From assembly GCF_900142755.1 (NCBI RefSeq), contig NZ_FRCA01000001.1, forward strand, positions 308,888-372,887: a DNA stretch of 64,000 nt, read 5' to 3'. The translations under genes and the position numbers were made by a program. The stretch is from Halomonas cupida (GTDB taxonomy: Bacteria; Pseudomonadota; Gammaproteobacteria; Pseudomonadales; Halomonadaceae). Positions 34,515-45,650 of this stretch are shown one piece after another. The notes beneath the pieces were generated by a model that did no database searches, was not told the origin of the DNA, and worked only from the letters and a program-made list of their open reading frames with translations. Numbering within the stretch: position 1 is the first letter of the stretch; every line of letters starts with the position of its first letter.

Positions 34515-35516
34515 TCAGATCACGCCGGCGGTCAGCAGGTCGTGCATGTGCAGTGCACCAACCGGGTGGCTGTCCTTGTCGACTACCGCCAGCGCAGTAA
34601 TGCGATTGTCTTCCATGATACGCACCGCTTCCGCGGCGAGAATATCGGCCTGGATGCGCAACCCCGGACTGGTCATGACATCATCGACGCTAAGGTTGGT
34701 GAAGTCCTGATAACGATCCAGCGTGCGACGTAGATCTCCATCGGTGTAGACGCCAGCCAGAGTACCATCATTGGCGACCACGCAGGTGAAACCGAGCCCC
34801 TGGCGGGTGATCTCGAGCAGCGCGTCGCGTAGTGGGCAGCCTTGTGGAACCTGAGGTAGGCGCTTGCCGGTGTGCATCAGGTCACCAACGGTCAGCAGCA
34901 GGCGTTTGCCGAGACTGCCGCCCGGGTGCGAGAGGGCAAAATCCTCGGCGGTGAAGCCACGGGCTTCCAGCAGTGCCACGGCGAGGGCGTCACCGAGGGC
35001 CAGAGCCGCAGTGGTCGAGGACGTTGGTGCCAGATCCAGCGGGCAGGCCTCGCGTTCGACACCGGCATAGAGGTGCGCATCGGCATGGCGCGCCAGGGTG
35101 GAGGCCGGGCGCCCGGTCATGCTGATCAACGGAGCGCCCATGCGCTTGAGCAGTGGTAGCAGGGCGGTGACCTCGGCCGTTTCACCGGAGTTGGACAAGG
35201 CCAGTACGATGTCCCCCGGCGTAATCATGCCGAGATCACCATGACTGGCCTCTCCGGGGTGAACGAAGAATGCCGGAGTCCCGGTGCTGGCCAGGGTGGC
35301 GGCAATCTTGCTGCCGATATGACCGGACTTACCCATGCCGGTGACCACCACACGTCCCTTGCAGCCGAGAATCAGCTCGCAGGCATGGGCAAAGCCGCCG
35401 TCCAGGTGCGCGATCAAGGCATCAATGGCATCGCGTTCCAGGCCGAGGGTCCGCTGTGCGCTTTCGCGTAGCGCTGCAGCGTTGATGGTAGGTGTAGTGC
35501 TGGAATGGTCATTCAT
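34515..35516 (-). CDS. kdsD: Arabinose-5-phosphate isomerase KdsD
   Basis: Converts ribulose-5-phosphate to arabinose-5-phosphate, the first step to Kdo. About 333 residues. The SIS domain (about 30-170) has VVVTGMGKSGHIGSKIAATL and LSNSGETAEV, and two CBS domains fill the C-terminal third (MHTGKRLPQV onward; DVMTSPGLRIQADILAAEAV). The ATG at 35516 matches the usual length; an in-frame start at 35567 would add 17 residues. No strong ribosome binding site is seen at either. It is the first gene of the kds-lpt unit and is divergent from mlaF. Confidence 0.94.
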   Translation of the reverse strand: MNDHSSTTPTINAAALRESAQRTLGLERDAIDALIAHLDGGFAHACELILGCKGRVVVTGMGKSGHIGSKIAATLASTGTPAFFVHPGEASHGDLGMITPGDIVLALSNSGETAEVTALLPLLKRMGAPLISMTGRPASTLARHADAHLYAGVEREACPLDLAPTSSTTAALALGDALAVALLEARGFTAEDFALSHPGGSLGKRLLLTVGDLMHTGKRLPQVPQGCPLRDALLEITRQGLGFTCVVANDGTLAGVYTDGDLRRTLDRYQDFTNLSVDDVMTSPGLRIQADILAAEAVRIMEDNRITALAVVDKDSHPVGALHMHDLLTAGVI

Positions 35517-35878
35517 GGGCTTGATTGTTGCCGTTTGCGTCGAATCCCACAAGTTCCGCCGGGTCATGTGTGGCCTGGAACTGTGCCGAGACGGGATGGC
35601 TGTCTGTCCCCCTGGCTATCTGCCGCATAGGCATCCGGGGTCTGTCATGGCACACTGCCCGCCGAATTCGATCAATGAAAAATGGCCGCTCATTGAACCT
35701 GTAGAATGGTCATTGCGCAAGCTGGCCTCTGCTGCAGCAGCATACCCTGTTTGTGGCATGCCTTTATTGAGTTAGGATACGATGTTCGATAACTCGGCGT
35801 CAGCCTACCTGCAAGAGTGTAAGTAGGTGGCGTTGATCCTCGACAAAACAGTCTGGCTGGACAACGGTAGGATAAACG
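35517..35878. other. 362-base divergent promoter region kdsD/mlaF
   Basis: No gene. The right part is A/T-richer and holds a possible plus-strand promoter (TTGTGG near 35751 and TAGGAT near 35773, spacer 16), a weak match. Leftward promoters for kdsD should also lie here, but none is clear. No repeats or strong hairpins were noticed. Confidence 0.4.
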
Positions 35879-36691
35879 ATGATGGCTGCTTCCCTGGTGG
35901 AGGTCGAGAATCTACATTTCTCCCGCGGAGATCGTGAGATCTTCCGTGGTGTTGACCTGTCCATCCGTCGTGGTGCCATCACTGCCATCATGGGTCCGAG
36001 CGGCACCGGAAAGACGACATTGCTCAAGCTGATCGGTGGGCAGTTGAGCCCTGATGCGGGGCGTGTGGTGATTGATGGGCGAGATGTGCATGCGCTGTCC
36101 CGCAATGCACTGTTCAGGATGCGCCGACGCATGGGAATGCTGTTCCAGAGTGGAGCGTTGTTCTCCGATCTAAGCGTCTTCGAGAATGTGGCCTTTCCCC
36201 TGCGCGTGCATACGGACCTGCCTGAAAGCATGATTCGTGACGTAGTGCTGATGAAGCTCGAGGCTGTGGGCCTGCGTGGTGCAAGGGAGTTGATGCCGGC
36301 GGAGTTGTCCGGAGGCATGACCCGTCGTGTGGCACTGGCGCGGGCGGTAGCGCTTGATCCAGAGTTGATTCTCTACGATGAGCCCTTCGTCGGGCAGGAC
36401 CCGATTTCCATGGGCGTATTGGTACAGCTGATCAAGCGGCTCAATCAGGCGTTGGGCCTGACGTCGGTAGTGGTGTCCCACGATATCCGTGAAACCCTGA
36501 CGATCGCTGATTATGTCTACGTTGTTGCCGACGGACGAGTCATGGCCCATGGCACACCGGAGATGCTGGAAGCGGTGCAGGATCCGAGAGTACGCCAGTT
36601 CATTCATGGTGAGCCCGATGGCCCTGTGCCATTTCACTATCAGGCGGATGATTTCATCGACGATATTCTCAGCCATGGAGAGCCGCAATGA
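35879..36691 (+). CDS. mlaF: Phospholipid transport ABC ATPase MlaF
   Basis: Cytoplasmic ATPase of the MlaFEDB inner-membrane complex for phospholipid movement between membranes. 270 residues. Walker [13 protein letters not shown]-loop [21 protein letters not shown], signature [14 protein letters not shown], Walker [14 protein letters not shown] and His in VVSHDIRET all follow the MlaF pattern. AGGA precedes tandem ATG codons at 35879 and 35882. It overlaps mlaE by 4 bases; the operon continues through mlaB. Confidence 0.96.
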   Translation: MMAASLVEVENLHFSRGDREIFRGVDLSIRRGAITAIMGPSGTGKTTLLKLIGGQLSPDAGRVVIDGRDVHALSRNALFRMRRRMGMLFQSGALFSDLSVFENVAFPLRVHTDLPESMIRDVVLMKLEAVGLRGARELMPAELSGGMTRRVALARAVALDPELILYDEPFVGQDPISMGVLVQLIKRLNQALGLTSVVVSHDIRETLTIADYVYVVADGRVMAHGTPEMLEAVQDPRVRQFIHGEPDGPVPFHYQADDFIDDILSHGEPQ

Positions 36692-37470
36692 TCGAACGCA
36701 TTACCCTGATCGGTCGTCATGGCTGCGAGCTGCTCGAGTCGCTGGGACGTGCCGGGATCTTCCTGTTGCAGTCGATGTTTGCGCGTCCTTCTCGGGAAGG
36801 GGTGCGCCTGTGGCTGGTGCAGATGCACATGGTTGGCGTCATGTCACTGGCGATCATTCTGGTGTCGGGGCTGTTCATCGGTATGGTGCTGGCCCTGCAG
36901 GGCTATACCATTCTGGTGGATTTTGGTGCCGAGCAGGCACTAGGCCAGATGGTTTCGCTGTCGCTGTTGCGTGAACTGGCGCCAGTGGTGGCGGCGTTGC
37001 TGTTCGCTGGGCGTGCAGGTTCGGCGCTGACGGCCGAGATCGGCCTGATGAAAGCCACCGAGCAGTTGAGCAGCATGGAAATGATCGGCGTTGACCCGCT
37101 GCGTCGTATTGTCGCGCCTCGGCTGTGGGCGGGTTTCGTGTCGCTTCCGCTGCTGACCATTGGTTTCAGCGTGGTCGGTGTCTGGGGTGGGCACCTGGTC
37201 GGCGTCGAATGGCTGGGCGTTTTCGAGGGATCCTACTGGGGCAATATGCAGGAGAGCGTGGGCTTTATCGATGATGTCGGCAACGGTCTGCTCAAGAGTC
37301 TGGTGTTCGCTCTGGTGATCACCTGGATTGCGGTGTTCCAGGGGTATGACCTGGTTCCGACCTCGGAAGGCATCTCCCGTGCCACCACGCGTACGGTGGT
37401 CTATTCATCCCTGGCCGTTCTGGGCCTGGATTTCGTGCTTACCGCCGTGATGTTCGGTGGACTTTCCTGA
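36688..37470 (+). CDS. mlaE: Phospholipid transport permease MlaE
   Basis: Inner-membrane permease, 260 residues with five to six hydrophobic segments. MlaE-family signatures are [45 protein letters not shown] (given in parts), and [21 protein letters not shown]. It forms a dimer with MlaF ATPases and an MlaD hexamer. It starts within the mlaF stop and is followed by mlaD after 16 bases. Confidence 0.95.
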   Translation: MIERITLIGRHGCELLESLGRAGIFLLQSMFARPSREGVRLWLVQMHMVGVMSLAIILVSGLFIGMVLALQGYTILVDFGAEQALGQMVSLSLLRELAPVVAALLFAGRAGSALTAEIGLMKATEQLSSMEMIGVDPLRRIVAPRLWAGFVSLPLLTIGFSVVGVWGGHLVGVEWLGVFEGSYWGNMQESVGFIDDVGNGLLKSLVFALVITWIAVFQGYDLVPTSEGISRATTRTVVYSSLAVLGLDFVLTAVMFGGLS

Positions 37471-37486
37471 TTCTGCGGAGACTGTG

Positions 37487-37951
37487 ATGAAACGCAGCAA
37501 GACGATGGAATTCGGTGTCGGCCTGTTCATGCTGGCCGGTATTCTCGGGTTGGTATTTCTGGGCCTGAAGGTCAGTGGTCTGGATCTGACTCGCGCCGAT
37601 GATACCTTCGAACTGAACGCCAACTTCGCCAATATTGGTGGGCTCAAGCCGCGTGCGCGAGTGACCATGGCTGGAGTGACCGTGGGGCGGGTCGACAGTA
37701 TCGACCTCGATACCGAGTGGTACGACGCCAGGGTGGTGATGTCACTGGACAATGATCTGCTCGGCAAGCTGCCGGATGACAGTACCGCCGCCATTCTCAC
37801 TTCAGGGCTGCTGGGCGAGCAGTACATTGGTCTGTCGGTGGGCGGTTCTCCGGAGTCGCTCGAGGACGGTGCCACCATCCGTGATACCCAGTCGGCGCTG
37901 GTGCTGGAGGAACTGATTCAGCAATTCGTGTCGAATATGGTTAATGAGTAA
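37487..37951 (+). CDS. mlaD: Phospholipid-binding MCE protein MlaD
   Basis: A 154-residue MCE-domain protein anchored by one N-terminal helix (FGVGLFMLAGILGLVFLGL) and forming a hexameric ring in the periplasm. The MCE domain has FANIGGLKPRARVTMAGVTVGRVD and the C-terminal LLGEQYIGLSVGG. The start at 37487 has GCGGAG 7 bases upstream; the frame opens at 37457 inside mlaE but that start is unlikely. Confidence 0.95.
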   Translation: MKRSKTMEFGVGLFMLAGILGLVFLGLKVSGLDLTRADDTFELNANFANIGGLKPRARVTMAGVTVGRVDSIDLDTEWYDARVVMSLDNDLLGKLPDDSTAAILTSGLLGEQYIGLSVGGSPESLEDGATIRDTQSALVLEELIQQFVSNMVNE

Positions 37952-37981
37952 GCCAATCGGGAAGCGTACAAGGAGAGTCTC

Positions 37982-38635
37982 ATGACTACGGTAAAACCTG
38001 TCAGTAACCGTTTCTTCCAGTGGCTGGCCACAGCATTGCTGGTATTGATGAGTCTGCCGGCGATGGCCCAGCAGTCCCCCGAGGATATGATTCGCGTCAG
38101 CATCACCGAGCTGATGGGGCAGATCGAAGGTCGCAAGGACTATTTCAGCAGTAATCCGGCAGAGCTCAAGCGGGTGGTGGACGAAAGCCTCAGTGATGTG
38201 GCGGACTTTCGTTACATCGGCGCGAGCGTGATGGGGCGCTACTTCGGCAATGCCACGCCAGAACAACGTTCGCGCTTTGTTGACGCCTTCAAGCAGACGC
38301 TACTGGACACCTACGCCAAGGGACTGGTGACCTTCGATTACCGCGAGATCCGCGTGCTTGATAACCAGTCCGCCGGACGTTACGAAGACCAGGCCAATGT
38401 TGCCATGGAGATCGTCGGCACTGACGGTACGGTCTATCCGGTCAGCTATACGTTGCGCCAGGATGGCGGCCAGTGGAAGGTGGTCAATGTCATCGTCAAT
38501 GGTATCAATCTTGGATTGACGTTCCGCAACCAGTTCGATCAGGCCATGCGTCAATACAACCGGGATTATGATGCGGTGATCAACAACTGGTCACCGGAAG
38601 TCGGTGCCGAGGAACTGGAGCGCGGTGGCGCATGA
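37982..38635 (+). CDS. mlaC: Periplasmic phospholipid shuttle MlaC
   Basis: Periplasmic carrier (217 residues) moving phospholipids between MlaA at the outer membrane and MlaFEDB. A signal peptide ends after LMSLPAMA; the mature part starts QQSPEDMIRVSITELM. The Tol_Tol_Ttg2 domain is shown by ADFRYIGASVMGRYF and the C-terminal WKVVNVIVNGINLGLTFRNQF. It overlaps mlaB by 4 bases. Confidence 0.95.
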   Translation: MTTVKPVSNRFFQWLATALLVLMSLPAMAQQSPEDMIRVSITELMGQIEGRKDYFSSNPAELKRVVDESLSDVADFRYIGASVMGRYFGNATPEQRSRFVDAFKQTLLDTYAKGLVTFDYREIRVLDNQSAGRYEDQANVAMEIVGTDGTVYPVSYTLRQDGGQWKVVNVIVNGINLGLTFRNQFDQAMRQYNRDYDAVINNWSPEVGAEELERGGA

Positions 38636-38961
38636 AGCAACTGATGGCCCTCGGCCACGCGAGTGTGTGTGCCGACGCCAACACCCTGAGTGTCACCGGT
38701 AAGGTGGACTTCGATGGGGCAGCAGCCATGGCGGAAGCCGGTGGTGATTGGCTGAAGTCCCGTTCTCGAGGTGAAGAAATCATCCTCGATCTCGGCGCTG
38801 TAGAGGATGTTTCCAGCGCTGCTCTCAGCATGATGCTGGAGTGGCAGCGTGTCTCGCGTGGTGCCGGCCTGGTGCTGCGCGAGGTGCGCTTGTCTCCGGT
38901 GCTGGCGCAACTGACCAGTCTGTCCGGGCTGGATGCCCTGATTCCAGCCTCCTCTTCCTGA
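38632..38961 (+). CDS. mlaB: STAS-domain protein MlaB
   Basis: Small cytoplasmic STAS protein of 109 residues that binds MlaF and is needed for activity of the complex. LDLGAVEDVSSAALSMMLEW carries the typical SSAAL segment. The start overlaps mlaC (ATGA). It is the last gene of the mla operon; a hairpin follows. Confidence 0.92.
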   Translation: MKQLMALGHASVCADANTLSVTGKVDFDGAAAMAEAGGDWLKSRSRGEEIILDLGAVEDVSSAALSMMLEWQRVSRGAGLVLREVRLSPVLAQLTSLSGLDALIPASSS

Positions 38962-38968
38962 GCCTGTG

Positions 38969-39002
38969 CTCGGCCCTGTGCGCGTTTCGATTCGGGGCCG
39001 AG
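38969..39002 (+). terminator. Hairpin terminator after mlaB
   Basis: An 8-bp stem (CTCGGCCC 38969-38976 with GGGCCGAG 38995-39002) followed by TTTCT lies 7 bases after the mlaB stop. It is a probable terminator separating mla from ibaG-murA, with a rather large loop. Confidence 0.55.
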
Positions 39003-39120
39003 TTTCTGACTCGGCTTGTCATCGCTATCTGCTGCGGTTTTCTTTACCATATGGCGCCAATGCCATTACTGCGCGTCGATGTTATCGACGCTTCATGAAA
39101 ACCTTGAGGAGAGCGGTTGC

Positions 39121-40649
<1,529 letters not shown>

Positions 40650-40656
40650 CTCTCCT

Positions 40657-40683
40657 CCGCTCGGGCACCCCTGCCCCGAGCGG
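40657..40683. terminator. Hairpin between murA and hisG
   Basis: A perfect 9-bp stem CCGCTCGGG / CCCGAGCGG with a 9-base loop sits right after the murA stop. There is no T-run, so it may attenuate rather than stop transcription into hisGD. It also makes the upstream GTG start option for hisG at 40683 unlikely. Confidence 0.6.
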
Positions 40684-40706
40684 TGATTCGACAATCGGGC
40701 GAGACC

Positions 40707-41357
40707 ATGAACAAGCAATTGATACTGGCGTTGTCGAAAGGGCGCATTCTTGACGAGACCCTCCCGTTGCTGGCAGATGCCGGCATTCGCCCGGCAGAGG
40801 ATCTGGGCAGCAGTCGCAAGCTGCTGTTCGATACCAATCTGCCCAACGTCAAGCTGGTGGTGATTCGTGCCACGGATGTGCCGACCTATGTCCAGATGGG
40901 GGCGGCAGATCTGGGGGTGGCCGGCAAGGATGTGCTGCTCGAGCACGGTGCCGAGGGGCTTTATGAGCCTCTTGACCTGGAAATTGCCCGCTGCAAGCTG
41001 ATGACCGCTGGTGTTACCGGTCGCGAGTCAGCCATGCCTCGCCGCCGCGTGGCCACCAAGTTCGTCAATGTGGCGCGACGTTATTACGCGGAACAGGGTA
41101 TCCAGGCGGAAGTGATCAAGTTGTATGGTGCCATGGAGTTGGCTCCGTTGATGAACCTCGCCGACGAGATCGTCGATATCGTGGATACCGGCAACACGCT
41201 GCGGGCCAATGGCATGGAGCCACGTGAGCTGATTGGCCATATCAGTACCCGGCTGGTCGTCAATCAGGCCGCCATGACCATGAAGCATGATCAACTCAAG
41301 CCGTTGCTCCAGCGTCTGAGCGACGCCGTGGCGGCCCGCCGTGAAATGGCCGATTGA
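40707..41357 (+). CDS. hisG: ATP phosphoribosyltransferase HisG (short form)
   Basis: First enzyme of histidine synthesis, joining ATP and PRPP. 216 residues means the short HisG form, which lacks the C-terminal regulatory domain and needs the HisZ subunit, not encoded here. Motifs are [16 protein letters not shown] at the start, [16 protein letters not shown], and [17 protein letters not shown] for PRPP binding. The start at 40707 is preferred over a GTG at 40683 that lies in a hairpin. hisD follows after 37 bases. Confidence 0.95.
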   Translation: MNKQLILALSKGRILDETLPLLADAGIRPAEDLGSSRKLLFDTNLPNVKLVVIRATDVPTYVQMGAADLGVAGKDVLLEHGAEGLYEPLDLEIARCKLMTAGVTGRESAMPRRRVATKFVNVARRYYAEQGIQAEVIKLYGAMELAPLMNLADEIVDIVDTGNTLRANGMEPRELIGHISTRLVVNQAAMTMKHDQLKPLLQRLSDAVAARREMAD

Positions 41358-41394
41358 GCGCCACCTCCGTTGAACAATGAAGGTAGATCCTGAC

Positions 41395-42705
41395 ATGAGC
41401 ACAGAATTCGAGGTCGCTCGCCTGTCGACCGGTGATGCGGATTTCGCGCAGCGTCTGGACGCGCTGCTGGCCTGGGAAAGTGTCTCGGATGCTCGCGTTC
41501 AGCAGAGTGTCGACGAGATCATTGCCGCTGTTCGACAGCAGGGCGATGTGGCACTGCTGGAGTACACGCGACGTTTCGATCGCCTTGGGGCAGACTCCAT
41601 GGCCGAACTGACGCTGGAGAGCGAGCGTCTGGCCGAGGCCTTTGAGCGCATCGAGCCACAGCAGCGCGAAGCGCTCGAGGTTGCTGCCCGGCGTGTGCGT
41701 GAATATCACCAGCGGCAGAAGCCCACGTCATGGCAGTACACCGAAGCCGACGGCACCGTGCTGGGTCAGCAGGTGACGCCGCTGGATCGTGTCGGTATCT
41801 ATGTCCCGGGAGGCAAGGCCGCCTATCCGTCCTCGGTATTGATGAATGCCTTGCCGGCTCACGTTGCTGGCGTGGATGAGATCATCATGGTGGTGCCGAC
41901 ACCGGATGGTGTTGTCAATGAGCTGGTGCTGGCCGCCGCCCATGTGGCGGGCGTCAAGCGTGTGTTCACGCTTGGGGGCGCGCAGGCGGTGGCGGCCCTG
42001 GCCTACGGTACCGAGACGGTGCCGCGTGTGGACAAGATCGTCGGCCCGGGCAACATCTTTGTGGCCACCGCCAAGCGCGCAGTTTTCGGTCAGGTGGGGA
42101 TCGATATGATCGCTGGGCCTTCGGAAATCCTGGTGGTATCCGATGGTCAGACCGACCCCGAATGGCTGGCCATGGACCTGTTCTCGCAGGCCGAGCATGA
42201 TGAAGACGCCCAGGCGATTTTCATCAGTTGGGATGAGGCGCATCTTGATGCGGTGCAGGAGGCCATGGAGCGCCTGTTGCCAACGCTCGAGAGGGAGCCC
42301 GTGGCGCGTGCCTCGATTGCTGCCCGTGGTGCCTTGATTGCCTGTCGTGACGAGGCCGAGGCGCTCGAGCTGGTCAACCGCATTGCTCCCGAGCACCTCG
42401 AGCTTTCAGTGGCAGAACCCGAACGGTTACTGCCGCAGGTACGTCATGCGGGTGCCATCTTCATGGGGCGTTACACCTCCGAGGCGCTGGGCGACTACTG
42501 TGCTGGGCCCAATCATGTGCTGCCCACCTCGGGCACGGCGCGTTTTTCCTCGCCGTTGGGGGTCTACGATTTCCAGAAACGCTCGTCGATCATCCACTGT
42601 ACGGCCGCGAGTGCCTCCGAGTTGGGCAAGACGGCATCGGTACTGGCGCGAGGAGAATCACTGACCGCTCATGCCCGTTCTGCCGAGTACCGCATCCACG
42701 ACTGA
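41395..42705 (+). CDS. hisD: Histidinol dehydrogenase HisD
   Basis: Zinc- and NAD-dependent enzyme of the last two steps of histidine synthesis. 436 residues, standard. Signatures are [51 protein letters not shown], the Zn/catalytic region [13 protein letters not shown] and [10 protein letters not shown]. In relatives hisC usually follows hisD in this block; here a terminator and the convergent protease gene follow instead. Confidence 0.97.
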   Translation: MSTEFEVARLSTGDADFAQRLDALLAWESVSDARVQQSVDEIIAAVRQQGDVALLEYTRRFDRLGADSMAELTLESERLAEAFERIEPQQREALEVAARRVREYHQRQKPTSWQYTEADGTVLGQQVTPLDRVGIYVPGGKAAYPSSVLMNALPAHVAGVDEIIMVVPTPDGVVNELVLAAAHVAGVKRVFTLGGAQAVAALAYGTETVPRVDKIVGPGNIFVATAKRAVFGQVGIDMIAGPSEILVVSDGQTDPEWLAMDLFSQAEHDEDAQAIFISWDEAHLDAVQEAMERLLPTLEREPVARASIAARGALIACRDEAEALELVNRIAPEHLELSVAEPERLLPQVRHAGAIFMGRYTSEALGDYCAGPNHVLPTSGTARFSSPLGVYDFQKRSSIIHCTAASASELGKTASVLARGESLTAHARSAEYRIHD

Positions 42706-42817
42706 CGATGGCAGGCTTTTCTGTCGGGTTGTTCCTGGTGCAGGCGGCAATCGCACGGTGCTGAGTTGCCGTGCCACTTCAAGATTGGTTGCTTCAACAC
42801 AAGCCACTTCAACATAA

Positions 42818-42852
42818 GGACCCCGCCCAGCAGGTGATGCCGGGCGGGGTCC
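42818..42852. terminator. Bidirectional terminator between hisD and the protease gene
   Basis: A perfect 11-bp stem GGACCCCGCCC / GGGCGGGGTCC with a 13-base loop, followed by TTTG on the plus side. It serves convergent hisD and the DegS-like gene. Confidence 0.8.
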
Positions 42853-42882
42853 TTTGCATGTGGGGGAGGTGTGGCGGATGGG

Positions 42883-44157
42883 TTACTCGACGATGGATTC
42901 CTGCTGCTGGCGGCCGTCCTGAGTATTGGCCTGAGTGCCGGTCTGAGTACTGGGTGTTGGACGCTCGCCGACGACCAATTCGGCCTGCAGCGGTTGGCCG
43001 TCGCGAGCCACGGTGACCCGCAGAGTGGTACCGGGGTCCACGGCGGCGATATCACTCATGGTACGGCGTGGGTCGATGACCGCTCGGCCGTCGACCTCAA
43101 GCAGTACATCGCCGGGCTGGAGACCCGCCTGGTCCGCCGGTCCGCCGGAGACAACGCCGGCAATGATCACTCCCGAGGGAGCCTTGAGGCCGAAGGAGTT
43201 GGCCAGTTCCTGATTGAGTTCCTGAGCCTCGATACCCAGCCAGCCGCGGATGACGCGCCCATGGGCGACCAGTTGTTCCAGGATGTTGCGTGCCAGGTTG
43301 GCGGGAATGGCGAAGCCGATGCCCTGGGAGCCGCCGGAACGCGAGAAGATGGCGGTGTTGATGCCGACCAGAGCGCCTTCGGGGTTGATCAACGCTCCAC
43401 CGGAGTTGCCGGGGTTGATGGCGGCATCGGTCTGGATGAAGTCTTCGTAGGCATTGAGGCCAAGGTGGCTGCGGCCGGTGGCACTGATGATGCCCATGGT
43501 CACGGTCTGGCCGACCCCGAAAGGATTGCCGATCGCCAGCGAGACATCGCCCACTGCCACCTGGGTTGAGTCGGTCAGCTCGATGACCGGAAGGTCGTCG
43601 AGATCGATCTTGAGGACGGCCATGTCACTTTCCGGATCGGTGCCGATGACCTGGGCGAGGGTTTCGCGACCGTCGCGCAGTGCTACCTGGATCTCGTCGG
43701 CGCCATTGATCACATGATGGTTGGTCAGCACGTAGCCGTCATTGCTGATGATGACTCCTGAGCCCAGGCTGGACAGCATGCGTTGCCGTGAAGGCGCATT
43801 GTTGTTGCCGAAGAACTGGCGGAAGAAGGGGTCCGACATCAGAGGGTGGGTGTCACGTTCGATGACGCGTGATGAGTAGATGTTGACCACGGCCGGTGCG
43901 GCGCGATCCACCGCTTCGGCATAGCTCACTGGCCCCTCGTGGCGATTCAGGGGGGCAGCCTCACGGAGATCAGGTGCCGGGCGTTGTGGTGCCTCGTCGG
44001 TTTCGGCGCTGGCGTTGGTGGCCCCTGATTCCACGGCCGTCGGTGAGCCTTGAGACGGCACCCGTCCAAGCCGTTCGGGAAAGGCGTTGATCAACACGAT
44101 GGCGAGCAGAACACCAATGATGATTGGCCAGAGATAGGGCAGCAGAGTGCGTCGCAT
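42883..44157 (-). CDS. Membrane-anchored serine protease DegS/AlgW-like
   Basis: Periplasmic HtrA-type protease with one N-terminal membrane helix (LLPYLWPIIIGVLLAIVLI), a trypsin-like domain and a single PDZ domain, i.e. the DegS/AlgW layout that cuts the anti-sigma factor RseA/MucA under envelope stress. The triad is visible: His in TNHHVING, Asp in ESDMAVLKI and Ser in GNSGGALIN. The PDZ begins near GWLGIEAQEL. At 424 residues it is longer than E. coli DegS (355), with an acidic Ala/Pro-rich linker after the helix and a Gln/Thr-rich C-terminal tail containing a short TQ-type repeat. Its neighbours match the algW locus of Pseudomonas. Confidence 0.9.
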   Translation of the reverse strand: MRRTLLPYLWPIIIGVLLAIVLINAFPERLGRVPSQGSPTAVESGATNASAETDEAPQRPAPDLREAAPLNRHEGPVSYAEAVDRAAPAVVNIYSSRVIERDTHPLMSDPFFRQFFGNNNAPSRQRMLSSLGSGVIISNDGYVLTNHHVINGADEIQVALRDGRETLAQVIGTDPESDMAVLKIDLDDLPVIELTDSTQVAVGDVSLAIGNPFGVGQTVTMGIISATGRSHLGLNAYEDFIQTDAAINPGNSGGALINPEGALVGINTAIFSRSGGSQGIGFAIPANLARNILEQLVAHGRVIRGWLGIEAQELNQELANSFGLKAPSGVIIAGVVSGGPADQAGLQPGDVLLEVDGRAVIDPRRTMSDIAAVDPGTTLRVTVARDGQPLQAELVVGERPTPSTQTGTQANTQDGRQQQESIVE

Positions 44158-44216
44158 GCGGCGAGGGTCCTTGTCGCGTGAGCGGCTTCGCGGTCGCAGC
44201 GTATATCGTCGCCGCG

Positions 44217-44235
44217 TACAATGACGAGCATTGTA
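44217..44235. promoter_or_regulatory. Inverted repeat in the protease/nif3 divergent promoter
   Basis: TACAATG, five bases, CATTGTA: perfect 7-base arms, 50 bases before the nif3-like start and 60 bases before the protease start. It may be a regulator site or overlap -10 elements. No known regulator was recognised. Confidence 0.35.
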
Positions 44236-44284
44236 ACATTGCTGGCTTCCGACGGGTCTGGATGTTGGTGCTTAAAGGGGAAAA

Positions 44285-45049
44285 ATGACCATGGATCGTG
44301 ATGAACTGATCGCCGCCTGTGATGCGTTGCTGACCGCAAGCCGTTTCAGGGACTACACCGAGAATGGACTGCAGGTGCAGGGAAGGCCGTCGGTGACCCG
44401 TGTGCTCAGCGGGGTGACTGCCAGTCAGGCGCTGCTGGATGAAGCCGTGGCCTGGCAGGCGGACCTGGTGCTGGTACATCACGGCTACTTCTGGAAGAAC
44501 GAACCGGTGGCCATCACCGGAATGAAACGTCAACGAATTGCGACCCTGCTGCAGCATGACATCAATCTGCTGGCTTACCACCTGCCGCTGGATGCGCATC
44601 CGAGCCTGGGGAATAACGCCTGTCTGGCGCAGCGCCTGGGGTTGGAGGTGGAAGGTGCTCTGGATGCCCCCCTGGGTGAAGGGCTGCTGTGGTACGGACG
44701 TCTGGCGGAGCCCATGAAGGTGGCGGAGTTCGGGGGGCATGTAGGCCATTGCCTGTCACGCCAGCCGTTGCTGATCGAGGCACCGGGCGGCAAGCCGATT
44801 TCTCGCGTCGCGTGGTGCACCGGTGGTGCTCAGGACATGATCGGAGCGGCGGCGGAGGCCGGCATGGACGCGTTCATTTCCGGAGAGATTTCCGAACGTA
44901 CGACGCATATTGCTCGGGAAATGGGAATTCACTACCTTGCGGCAGGCCACCATGCCACCGAGCGCTATGGCGTCCAGGCGCTGGGGCAATGGCTGAATCA
45001 GCAATACGGTGTCGAGCACCGCTTCGTAGATATCGACAACCCTGCTTGA
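44285..45049 (+). CDS. Nif3-like dinuclear metal-centre protein (YbgI family)
   Basis: A 254-residue protein of the NIF3/YbgI family, hexameric, with a di-metal site; the biological reaction is not firmly known (GTP cyclohydrolase-like annotations exist). Metal-ligand motifs are visible: LVLVHHGYFWKNE, YHLPLDAHPSLGNN, and near the C-terminus AAGHHATERYGVQAL with the preceding Glu in FISGEISE. It starts at 44285, divergent from the protease, and ends at a hairpin. Confidence 0.9.
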   Translation: MTMDRDELIAACDALLTASRFRDYTENGLQVQGRPSVTRVLSGVTASQALLDEAVAWQADLVLVHHGYFWKNEPVAITGMKRQRIATLLQHDINLLAYHLPLDAHPSLGNNACLAQRLGLEVEGALDAPLGEGLLWYGRLAEPMKVAEFGGHVGHCLSRQPLLIEAPGGKPISRVAWCTGGAQDMIGAAAEAGMDAFISGEISERTTHIAREMGIHYLAAGHHATERYGVQALGQWLNQQYGVEHRFVDIDNPA

Positions 45050-45088
45050 AGCGGGGAAAGCAGGTATCGAGAACGGATTGGACAGTCA

Positions 45089-45122
45089 ATGCGCCCGAGC
45101 AGGTCTTCTGCTGCGGGCGCAT
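45089..45122. terminator. Bidirectional terminator after nif3-like gene
   Basis: A 14-bp stem with one bulged G (45089-45102 with 45108-45122) and a GTCTT loop, between convergent genes. Confidence 0.75.
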
Positions 45123-45149
45123 GGGCAGTTCTGAGCGAGGCGAGGTGGA

Positions 45150-45650
45150 TCAGTAGCGCGGTGGAGCAGGCTCTTCAGGGTCGGCATCGCGGTCGCGCAG
45201 ACCAAAGTCCTCGGAAAGGGTGCCGCTGTTGCCATCAGCATAGTCGCGGGGGGCGCTGATGCCGCTGTCAGTAGCACCGTCGTCGCCGCTGGTGGGGGTT
45301 CCCAGTGCGGCGGTGGCAGTGGATGACGAAGCGACTGCGGCAGGTGGGGCGGTGTGCTGCAGGCTGGACACGACATCGCCACCGAGTTGGCGAGTGGACT
45401 CTTCCAGTTGTTGCTGCAGACTCTGGCTATCCTCGACCAGACGTCCGACCTTGTCGTTCATCTGGCGGAGGTGGTCATCAACGCCGGACTTCCACTCGGT
45501 AAGCTGGCGCTCGCGCTCGGTGAGCTGGACGCGAAGGCGCTGTGCACTGCGGGCACCGGAGTTGAGCAGATGATAACCCAGTGCGCCGATACCGGTCCCG
45601 GCCACCAGGCAGGCGACTGCCAGCACCACATTGATATTGCTTGCTTCCAC
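45150..45650 (-). CDS. ZapG/YhcB-like (DUF1043) inner-membrane protein
   Basis: A 166-residue protein with one N-terminal membrane helix (VVLAVACLVAGTGIGALGYHLL), a coiled coil (about residues 30-85, RLRVQLTERERQLTEWKSGVDDHLRQ) and a long, low-complexity, acidic C-terminus, the YhcB/ZapG plan. In E. coli this protein links cell division and envelope growth. The start is a GTG at 45650 with AGGGAG 7 bases upstream; no ATG fits. It is divergent from zapE, as I recall from related genomes. Confidence 0.8.
   Translation of the reverse strand: MEASNINVVLAVACLVAGTGIGALGYHLLNSGARSAQRLRVQLTERERQLTEWKSGVDDHLRQMNDKVGRLVEDSQSLQQQLEESTRQLGGDVVSSLQHTAPPAAVASSSTATAALGTPTSGDDGATDSGISAPRDYADGNSGTLSEDFGLRDRDADPEEPAPPRY

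Noticed and set aside
35751-35778. Sigma-70 promoter for mlaF.
   Set aside because: TTGTGG/TAGGAT with a 16-base spacer is too weak a match to list as a separate feature.
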